Shown piece by piece: positions 26,900 through 34,006 of a stretch of 64,000 nt of DNA. The stretch comes from Phycisphaerae bacterium (GTDB lineage: Bacteria; Planctomycetota; Phycisphaerae; JAJVII01). Each line of letters begins with the position of its first letter. The first letter of the stretch is position 1. A program made the translations under genes and the position numbers. The stretch lies in assembly GCA_022072085.1 (NCBI GenBank), contig JAJVII010000036.1, positions 23,547 through 87,546 on the forward strand, read 5' to 3'. The notes under the pieces were generated by a model. That model was given only the letters and a program-made list of their open reading frames with translations. It had not been told where the DNA came from and did not search any database.

Positions 26900-26921
26900 G
26901 GCCGGGCCCCTTGTCCCGGCC
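26900..26921 (+). terminator. Hairpin between the small protein and the DUF4091-type gene
   Basis: GGCCGGG (26900-26906), an 8-nt loop and CCCGGCC (26915-26921), 35 bp after the small gene's stop. There is no T-run; it may be a weak terminator or an mRNA stability hairpin. Confidence 0.3.
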
Positions 26922-27000
26922 GGGAGGGCAAGTAGAATGACCCTCTCTTACGCGGGCGGCGCCCGTCCGCCGACGCTGTGCTTCCAACAAGGAGACAACG

Positions 27001-29610
27001 ATGAAGTTCAGGCTTGCTGCGTCCGTTGCGGTGGTGGTGCTGCTGGCGGTTGCGGAGGCCTCGATGGGCCAGCCGCCAGCCGGGCCCATTACCCTCCTTG
27101 ACAACGACAGCTACCTGCGGCTGCACTTCACCTATCGCACGCCGCAGTGCCGGTCGGCCGACGGCGAGCTCTCACCGCTGATCGACCGCGGCGGCAAGCC
27201 CGTGCCGGAGTTGGCCTCGCCCCCGCCGCCAGCCGACTGGATGAAGCCCGACTTCGATGACTCGGCGTGGACGCGCGACCGCACGCCGGTCGAGCCGGGC
27301 ATGCCCGACGGCTACACCTATGGCAGCATGGTCGCCTGGAACGCCGGGGTGACCAACTCGCTCATCTGCGCCCGCGGGCGTTTCGTCATCGACGACCCGT
27401 CCAAGGCAGGCGATCTGAAGCTCACGCTCCAGTACGTCGGCGGCGTTGTCGTCTACGTCAACGGAGTCGAGGTGACACGGGTCGGCCTGCCGGCCGGCGC
27501 GTTGACGGCCGACACCAGCGCCGAGCCCTATCCCGACGATCTCTACACGCAGAACGACGGCAGCTTCCTGGCGGACGTTCGCAAGGACCAGGCCGGCTTC
27601 GACCGCCGCTATCGCCGGCTCGCAGACGTTGCGATTCCCGCGGCCACGGTGCGCAAGGGCGTCAACGTGCTGGCCGTCGAGATCCACCGCGCACCGGTCA
27701 ACGAGGGAGCAGCCAAGGCCAAGCGTTCGCCGGCCGGCGGCATGTCCATCGTGCCAGGTCTGTGGAACTACTGTGAACTTCGGGGCCTGAGCCTGACGGT
27801 GTCGGGCGGGGCGGCCGCCGCACCTGGCGTAGCCCGCCCGGCGGGCGTGCAGGTGTGGAGCTGCCAGCCTTACGACACGGTGACGGCGTTTGACTATGGC
27901 GACCCGGGCACGCCGGCGCCGCTGGCGATTACGGCTGCACGCAACGGCGTCTTCTCCGCGCGGCTGGTGGTCAGCGCCGCCGGCCCGATCGCCGGATTGA
28001 AGGCGGCGGCGAGCGAACTGGCAACGGCAGACGGCGCCAAGCTGGATCCTGGGGCGGTGCAGGTTCGTATCGCCATGCCGGCGACCGCCGACAAGTGCCG
28101 CGTGCCGGCGCATCGCTACGATGCGCTGCTGGACACGCTGCCGGCGGAGGTGCCCGTCGTCCGCTGCACCGTGCCGCGCGAGTCCACGCTTCGCAACGGT
28201 AACTTTGATGGACTTTCCGTCGACCGAAAGGGCCTGACGGCCGGCGCGCTGGCGCCGCTGTGGGTGACGATCCGCGTGCCGGCATCGGCCAGGCCGGGCG
28301 TCTATCGCGGGACGGTCACGGTGTCGGCGGACGGTTTGGCGGCGCCGGCCGTGCCGCTGAGCGTGACCGTGGTGGGCTGGACGCTGCCCGACGCCAAGAA
28401 CCTGCGGGTATGCAACCTGGGGTTCAACTCGCCCGAGAGTCTGGCCCGGCACTACGGCGTGCCTCTCTGGTCCGACCGCCACTTTGAGCTGATGGGCAAG
28501 TCGCTGGAGCTGATGGCCCAGGTGAACTCGCGGCAGGTGCTGGTGGACATGTCCATCGATTTCTACGGCCTGGGCGGCAACCGCGAGTCGGTTGTCCGCT
28601 GGGTCGCCCAGCCGGACGGGTCGTACAAGTACGACTTCTCCGCGTTCGACAAGTTCATGGACACGGTTGCCGGGCATCTGGGCACGCCGAATCCGCTGCG
28701 GCTGAACTGCTGGGGCGAGTTGCGGCCGGGCTGGAAGCACGACGACTCGGGGCGGCTCGTGTCGCGGCTGGATCCGGCGACCGGCAAGTGCGAGCCGCTG
28801 CGGCAGCCGGAGCTGGGCACGCCCGAAAACCTGGAATTCTGGAAGCCGGTGCTGCTGGAGGTCCGGAACAAGCTGGCCGCCCGCGGCTGGGCGGGTGAGA
28901 CTGTCTTCGGGCACAACAGCTACAACGCCCCGCCTAACCCGAAGATCGTCGGTGCGGCCTACGCGATCTGGCCGGACGCCGGATGGGGCTACACCGCCCA
29001 CAACGGGCAGTTGAGCATGACATTCGCAACCGAGGAGAAGGGCGTCGGCATGCCGGCGAAATTCTCCGAGTGCGTCTGGACCCGCGGCAACCTGACGCCC
29101 CGCGGCTACAAGGCGCTGCTCAAGCCCCGCCCGGCTGTCTGGTGCTGGGCCTATCGAAGCATCATGCGCGACTGGTCGGACCTGACGCTGCTGCGCGGCG
29201 TGGCGGAGGGGGCAATCCTGCGGGGGCATGACGGCGTCGGCCAGATGGGCGTCGACATCTTCCCCGTGCCGGGACCCGGCGGGCGAAAGACATACATCGA
29301 AACCGACCGCGGCGGCCTGGGGCCGACGTGCAGCACGATGGCCATCCTTGCGCCGGGTCCGGACGGGCCGGTAGCCACCGAGCGGTACGAGATGCTCCGC
29401 GAGGGCATGCAGCTGGCCGAGGCGATCCTGTTCCTCCAGAAGTCGCTGGACGACGGGAAACTCACCGGCGACCTGGCGGCCCGCATCAATCGCTGCCTGG
29501 ACCAACGCGACATGGCGTTCATGTGGCAATGGCGCTCCGGCCGCGCCGAACGCGACGCCGAGCTGCTGACGTTGGCGGCTGAAGCTTCCACGGCGATGGC
29601 CAAGCCATAG
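27001..29610 (+). CDS. Exported glycoside hydrolase-like protein (DUF4091 type)
   Basis: 869 residues with a signal peptide (1-23). Residues 60-260 look like a galactose-binding-like sandwich (DFDDSAWTRDRTP, VYVNGVEVTRVGLP, GVNVLAVEIH). Residues 285-460 form an Ig-like N-domain. From about 480 a TIM-barrel-like part includes NSRQVLVDMSIDFYGLGG, LNCWGELRPGW and VWCWAYRSIMRDWSDLTLL. The C-terminus (GPVATERYEMLREGMQLAEAILFL) fits the DUF4091 helical end seen in predicted glycosidases. A GGAG precedes the ATG (AAGGAGACAACG). The catalytic residues cannot be assigned safely. It stands inside the split propeller array and converges on the lipoprotein gene at 29623 (12-bp gap). Confidence 0.72.
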   Translation: MKFRLAASVAVVVLLAVAEASMGQPPAGPITLLDNDSYLRLHFTYRTPQCRSADGELSPLIDRGGKPVPELASPPPPADWMKPDFDDSAWTRDRTPVEPGMPDGYTYGSMVAWNAGVTNSLICARGRFVIDDPSKAGDLKLTLQYVGGVVVYVNGVEVTRVGLPAGALTADTSAEPYPDDLYTQNDGSFLADVRKDQAGFDRRYRRLADVAIPAATVRKGVNVLAVEIHRAPVNEGAAKAKRSPAGGMSIVPGLWNYCELRGLSLTVSGGAAAAPGVARPAGVQVWSCQPYDTVTAFDYGDPGTPAPLAITAARNGVFSARLVVSAAGPIAGLKAAASELATADGAKLDPGAVQVRIAMPATADKCRVPAHRYDALLDTLPAEVPVVRCTVPRESTLRNGNFDGLSVDRKGLTAGALAPLWVTIRVPASARPGVYRGTVTVSADGLAAPAVPLSVTVVGWTLPDAKNLRVCNLGFNSPESLARHYGVPLWSDRHFELMGKSLELMAQVNSRQVLVDMSIDFYGLGGNRESVVRWVAQPDGSYKYDFSAFDKFMDTVAGHLGTPNPLRLNCWGELRPGWKHDDSGRLVSRLDPATGKCEPLRQPELGTPENLEFWKPVLLEVRNKLAARGWAGETVFGHNSYNAPPNPKIVGAAYAIWPDAGWGYTAHNGQLSMTFATEEKGVGMPAKFSECVWTRGNLTPRGYKALLKPRPAVWCWAYRSIMRDWSDLTLLRGVAEGAILRGHDGVGQMGVDIFPVPGPGGRKTYIETDRGGLGPTCSTMAILAPGPDGPVATERYEMLREGMQLAEAILFLQKSLDDGKLTGDLAARINRCLDQRDMAFMWQWRSGRAERDAELLTLAAEASTAMAKP

Positions 29611-29622
29611 CGGCTGCGGGGG

Positions 29623-31020
29623 TCACCGGGCAGCCGGCGCGGTCGCCTCAGGCGTCGGGAGGCAGATGCGGCGCGGGCTGACGCGGAGGAGGGTGGCCTT
29701 GGCGGCGTCAAGCTTGGCAGGGTCGATTGCGCACAGGCCCCATGTCCCCTCGCGCCGGGCGGCGAAGTAGAGCTTGCCGTCGGCGCCCAGGGCCCCGCCG
29801 CCACACAACTCGACGGGCTTGCCGTCGGCGAAGGTCCGGCCCCGGTCCGCGACGCGGCCGCTGCGCGGGTCGTAGGTGAGCAGGCGGTCCTCGACCGCGT
29901 GGTAGAGCAGGCCGTCGCGCCCGAACACCAGCCCGCCGCAGTCGGGGCCGCCCCAGTTGCTTTCGCTCCAGGGCACGGCCCGTCCGTGGTCGATCACCGC
30001 CCCCCACTTGCCGACCGTCGCGTCGATCTCGACCAGGTGGCCGCCGCGCTGCCCGGTGAAGAACAGGTGCATCCCGTCGGGCGAGCGCGTGCCGGTCATC
30101 CACCAGTTCCGCCACTTGCCCGTGCCGCGCAGGTCGTAGGCATCCGGCGGGTCGGCCGGGAAGTCGCCCGGCGTCGTCAGGCCGCGGATGTTGTGCACGC
30201 GGCCGTCGGCCGGCGTGTAGACGCGGATGTCGCCGGTCGCGCCGTCGGGCATGTAGACGCGGCCATCCTTCACCACGCCGAGGTAGCGGGTCGAGCAGTC
30301 CACGCGGCTGGAGGCCAGGTCGATCACGGTCAGCCGCTTGAAATGCTCCTTCTCGGCGATGCGGCAGCGGACGAGGTAGCCTGTCGGCCAGGTCACGCCG
30401 TAGAGCGTGTTGCGGGCGTCGTCCAGGCAGCAGGTGATGATGCCCTCGTTGCGCTTGGCCCAGCCGAGGTCCTCGGTCTTGCCGGTGGCCGGGTCGTAGG
30501 CGAACCAGTGGCCGCCGGGATACTTCCGCGTCTGGTCGATGTCCTCGACCTTCACGTGCGTTGCGCCGTAGACACGCCCGTCGGGGCCTTCGAAAAGTTG
30601 GGCGTGAATCTTGTCCTGGGCGAACTGCCAGCGGTCGGCGGGATACTGCCCATCCGCCCCGTCGCCCAGCAGCGTCGGATCAGCCAGCTTCGGCCCGCCG
30701 CCTTCGAGGGCGTTGGAGGACATCGTCGCGACGACGCGGGACCGGCCGCTCGACGGGTCGAACTCGACCAGCCGGGCGACGCCGTAGCACGTGCCGACGT
30801 AAATCTTCCCGTTGCTGTGCCCGAGCATCGCATAGAAGACCGTGCGATTTACGGCCAGCGGGCGGAAGGCCAGGTCGATGCGGGTCGCGTTGGGCCGCGT
30901 CGCGGCGGCGGGGATCGGCGCGGCGATCAGCCCCGCCGTCGCGGGCGGAGCGGCCGGGCGGCAACCGGCAGCCAGGGGGGCGAATGTCATGAGGCACAGG
31001 CCCATCGTGGTGAATCGCAC
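29623..31020 (-). CDS. Beta-propeller lipoprotein
   Basis: 465 residues from a GTG start at 31020, chosen because GGAGG lies 5 nt before it and because it gives a lipoprotein signal (MRFTTMGLCLMTFAPLAAG|C, Cys20). The mature protein is a single beta-propeller of 40-50-residue blades: SNGKIYVGTCYGVARLVEFDP, GRVYGATHVKVEDIDQ, NTLYGVTWPTGYLVRC, GRVYMPDGATGDIRVY, GLLYHAVEDRLLTYDP and KLYFAARREGTWGL. It lacks the FlgD-like domain and the C-x-C block of the adjacent large paralogues, so it is a different family. It lies 17 bp downstream of paralogue D and is probably the last gene of that operon, which suggests an envelope-anchored partner. Confidence 0.75.
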   Translation of the reverse strand: MRFTTMGLCLMTFAPLAAGCRPAAPPATAGLIAAPIPAAATRPNATRIDLAFRPLAVNRTVFYAMLGHSNGKIYVGTCYGVARLVEFDPSSGRSRVVATMSSNALEGGGPKLADPTLLGDGADGQYPADRWQFAQDKIHAQLFEGPDGRVYGATHVKVEDIDQTRKYPGGHWFAYDPATGKTEDLGWAKRNEGIITCCLDDARNTLYGVTWPTGYLVRCRIAEKEHFKRLTVIDLASSRVDCSTRYLGVVKDGRVYMPDGATGDIRVYTPADGRVHNIRGLTTPGDFPADPPDAYDLRGTGKWRNWWMTGTRSPDGMHLFFTGQRGGHLVEIDATVGKWGAVIDHGRAVPWSESNWGGPDCGGLVFGRDGLLYHAVEDRLLTYDPRSGRVADRGRTFADGKPVELCGGGALGADGKLYFAARREGTWGLCAIDPAKLDAAKATLLRVSPRRICLPTPEATAPAAR

Positions 31021-31037
31021 GGCGTCCTCCGGCGCGG

Positions 31038-33956
31038 TCAGGGGGTCGTTGCCCCGGCGTCGGGCACGTCCTTGAGGGCGACGCGGGCGGTGGCGTAGTA
31101 GTCCAGTTTCACGCTGACGACGCGGGCGTTGCCGATGTCCGAGACGAACAGGCGGCGGTCGGTGTCGACCGACGGGTGCTGGGGATCGAAGAACGCCACC
31201 TCGTCGCCGCCGATGGAGCGGGCGTGCGGCGGGGCGGCGGCGGCGATCAGCGGGACGCCGTCGTCGGCGTTGCCGTAGTGCCCGATGCGGACGACGAGGT
31301 TGCCGGCCGGGTCGAGCACGGCGACGCTGTAGAGATCGGGCTCGGGGACGAAGCAGCGGCCGTAGTCGTCGGTGTGCATCGAGGTGTATTGGCACCAGCA
31401 GCCGCCGCCGGCCCGGTCGACGAACTTCGCCTGGTTGCCCGCGCCGCCGTAGAGCCAGAGGGCGTCGAGGATCCACGCCGGCCCGCCATAGAGCCCGTGG
31501 CTGATCTGCGGCGGGAAGTCCGGCCTGGCCTTGCCCTCCAGCGGCACGGGCACGTCCCATCCGCCGGCCACGAATTTCGCCGCACCGGGTCTGCTCTTGA
31601 AGACCACGCAGGAGGCGTCGTTGGGGTAGGGCTTCCCGTCGATCATCCGGCGCCCGGGCGTCATGACGTAGAGGTCGCCGGCGTGGTCCATGCCCAGGCC
31701 GAACACCTGGCGGCAGCCGGGCAGGGCGTCGGCGTGCAGCAGCTTGCCGTGCTTGTCCCAGACGTGGACTTCCCAGCCGATCGGCCGCCCGGGGTAGATC
31801 GGCGGCTTGTAGGTCGTCACCTCGCCGACGACGACCTCGTCGCTGCGTCGAGCGGCCTGGCCGGGGTTGTGGCAGGCGACCGCGACGCTGCCCGAGGGCG
31901 AGACGCAGATGCCGCCCATGATCCAGTAGCCCGGCTTGACCGAGGGCATCTCAATGCCGCTGGTCACGCGGGCGAATCGGCCGGTGGCGTGCGGGCTGTA
32001 TCCGACGCGCGGGCGGTCCACGCCGTAATCGAACGGCACTTCGCGCCAGGGGTTGGCGGACGGGTTGTAGCGGGCGACGATGTCCTCGGTTCGCACGTAG
32101 GCCAGCCCGTCGGCGTCGAAGGCGAGGTCCTCGCTGTGGAAGGGCATCTGCACCACCGAGCACTTGCCGGCGGTCGGGTCGATTGCGACCAGGTCGTCGA
32201 AGCTCTTGGCGTTCAGCGTGTGGCTCTCGCCGAGGTAGACCTTGCCGTTGGCCTGGTCGGCGAAGGTCCGCACGCGTCCGTGGCGCGGCGGGATCAGTCG
32301 GCCGGTGCGGGCGATGACCTCGCGGGCGAAGTCGCGCTTGAGCGCGAACTTGCCGTCGCGCAGCTCGTAGATCTGCGGCAGGTAGAGTTCCCACCGCTCG
32401 CTGCGGTAGTTGGGCGGGGCCAGGGTCCAGAGTGTCGGCTGCGGGGCCCAACTATCCAGTGCGACCTGGAAGTATTCATCCTTGTATCCGAACTCGCTGG
32501 AGGTCGGAGCCTCGGGCAGCGGCAGCGGGCACTGGAGGGTCACCTTTGGGTCCTCCAGTGACGCCAGCCGCGTCACCGTCGCCGGCACGGTCAGGCGGAC
32601 GCGCTGCTTCTCGGCCAGCTCGGCCGCCCGGGCGTCCATCCGCGAGTTGCGATACCACCAACTGAACAGGTAGATCTCGCCGGTGCGGTGGTCGATCGCG
32701 ACCTGCACGGGCTTGGAGGCCTTGAGGCTCTTGAGCAGTTTGCCCGACGGGTCGAAGACCTGCACGCGGTCGTTGAGGTAGTCGGTGACGTAGACGCGGC
32801 CGGTCGCGTCGCAGGCGACGGAGGTGGGGAAGTCGAAGCGGTCGTCGCCGGCGCCCGCGCCGCCCCGGGTCATCGAGCCGGCGAAGACCTCGGCCTTGGC
32901 GTCGCGGCCGGCGTCCCAGGCGACCTTGGCCACGCCGTTGAGGGCGTCCAGCCGCCACGGGTTGGAGTAGTGGTAGCCGGCGATGTAGAGCGTCCTGCCG
33001 TCGGGGCTCAGGGCCGCCGACCGCGGATAGGCCTGGTAGATTCCGCCGACGAACGTGTGCATCGTGCTCATCGGGATGTCGAAGCTCGTCCGCGCCCCGG
33101 TCAGCTCCGCGCCGCCGGTGTCGCCGTCGGACGACAGCCGGTTCAGCCTCTGGTGGACCAGGGCGATCCGCCCGCCGCGGACGGCGATGGCCGTCGCCGG
33201 GCTGCCGCCGGAGGAGTCGGGCCAGCCGACGCCGACGTCCAGGCCCTCGCTGGTCAGCAGCGTGTTCTGGTTGAGCCCGAACTTGGCGGGGTACTCCAGG
33301 CCGGTCTGGGGGAACGTTCGGCGGATGATCCCCCGGACCTTGTCGATGCGGTCGGAAGGGAAGGGGTAGATCGTCCGCACGTAGTTGCCGTCGTGGTCGA
33401 AGAGACGCAGGAAGCTCACCCCCGCGCCGTATTGGAAGACGTAGACGCCCTCGGGGGCGGCCGCCAGCAGTTGGCCGTCGCTGCGGTAGCAGACGGGCTT
33501 GAGCGGCGCGTCAGCCAGGCTCCGCTCGAAGCGCGGCTGAAGCCCCAGGCTGACGCGGACGGTGCAGGCCGAGGGGTCGTCGACGTAGACGCCCTTGTCG
33601 TTCTTGCCGTCCCAGTGCAGCGTCTGCTCTCGCGACTCGCGGACCAGCGGGGCCGGGGCCGTCGGACCCAGCACGCCGGTCGCCAGGTGGCGGATGGTGC
33701 GGCCCCTGCCGTCCTCGATCGCCACGGTCACGTCGCACAGGGCCTTGGTCGCAAAGCGGATGGTGACGCGGTCGCCGTCGCGGGTGGCAGCCGGCGGGGT
33801 GGCGAACTCATAAACCGGCTCGCGCCGCAGCTGCCACTCGGGCAGCGCCGGCCCGTCGGCGAGGGACACGCCGGCGTTCAGCCCCGCGGCCAGTCCGACG
33901 AACGCCAGGAGCAGCCTTGCCCCTGGCCCGATTGCCGCAAGCGGCTTGGCTTTCAT
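31038..33956 (-). CDS. Tandem propeller family, paralogue D
   Basis: 972 residues from ATG 33956, where MKAKPLAAIGPGARLLLAFVG opens a signal peptide (cleavage near LA|DG). Upstream in-frame sequence belongs to paralogue E's 3' end. Family segments: RREPVYEFATPPAATRDGDRV, Ig fold with LCDVTVAIEDGRGR and LHWDGKNDKGVYVDD, PEGVYVFQYGAGV, RTIYPFPSDRIDK, NHL repeat RVYVTDYLNDRVQVFDPSG, EVPFDYGVDRP and VWDKHGKLLHADALPG. It is the most divergent copy. The HHGGM site is G-Y-W-I-M-G-G-I, the C-terminal pair is C-W-C-Q, and the DYFARSFAPE block is D-D-Y-G-R-C-F-V-P-E. IGGDEVAFF is retained. The gap to E is 50 bp. Confidence 0.86.
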   Translation of the reverse strand: MKAKPLAAIGPGARLLLAFVGLAAGLNAGVSLADGPALPEWQLRREPVYEFATPPAATRDGDRVTIRFATKALCDVTVAIEDGRGRTIRHLATGVLGPTAPAPLVRESREQTLHWDGKNDKGVYVDDPSACTVRVSLGLQPRFERSLADAPLKPVCYRSDGQLLAAAPEGVYVFQYGAGVSFLRLFDHDGNYVRTIYPFPSDRIDKVRGIIRRTFPQTGLEYPAKFGLNQNTLLTSEGLDVGVGWPDSSGGSPATAIAVRGGRIALVHQRLNRLSSDGDTGGAELTGARTSFDIPMSTMHTFVGGIYQAYPRSAALSPDGRTLYIAGYHYSNPWRLDALNGVAKVAWDAGRDAKAEVFAGSMTRGGAGAGDDRFDFPTSVACDATGRVYVTDYLNDRVQVFDPSGKLLKSLKASKPVQVAIDHRTGEIYLFSWWYRNSRMDARAAELAEKQRVRLTVPATVTRLASLEDPKVTLQCPLPLPEAPTSSEFGYKDEYFQVALDSWAPQPTLWTLAPPNYRSERWELYLPQIYELRDGKFALKRDFAREVIARTGRLIPPRHGRVRTFADQANGKVYLGESHTLNAKSFDDLVAIDPTAGKCSVVQMPFHSEDLAFDADGLAYVRTEDIVARYNPSANPWREVPFDYGVDRPRVGYSPHATGRFARVTSGIEMPSVKPGYWIMGGICVSPSGSVAVACHNPGQAARRSDEVVVGEVTTYKPPIYPGRPIGWEVHVWDKHGKLLHADALPGCRQVFGLGMDHAGDLYVMTPGRRMIDGKPYPNDASCVVFKSRPGAAKFVAGGWDVPVPLEGKARPDFPPQISHGLYGGPAWILDALWLYGGAGNQAKFVDRAGGGCWCQYTSMHTDDYGRCFVPEPDLYSVAVLDPAGNLVVRIGHYGNADDGVPLIAAAAPPHARSIGGDEVAFFDPQHPSVDTDRRLFVSDIGNARVVSVKLDYYATARVALKDVPDAGATTP

Positions 33957-34006
33957 CTCGAAACCCTCGCGTCTGCTGGTCGACCGGTGGAGGCCTTCAA
34001 CCGCTT

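Noticed and set aside
26900..26921. Riboswitch
   Set aside because: Only one simple hairpin is present, with no conserved aptamer elements.
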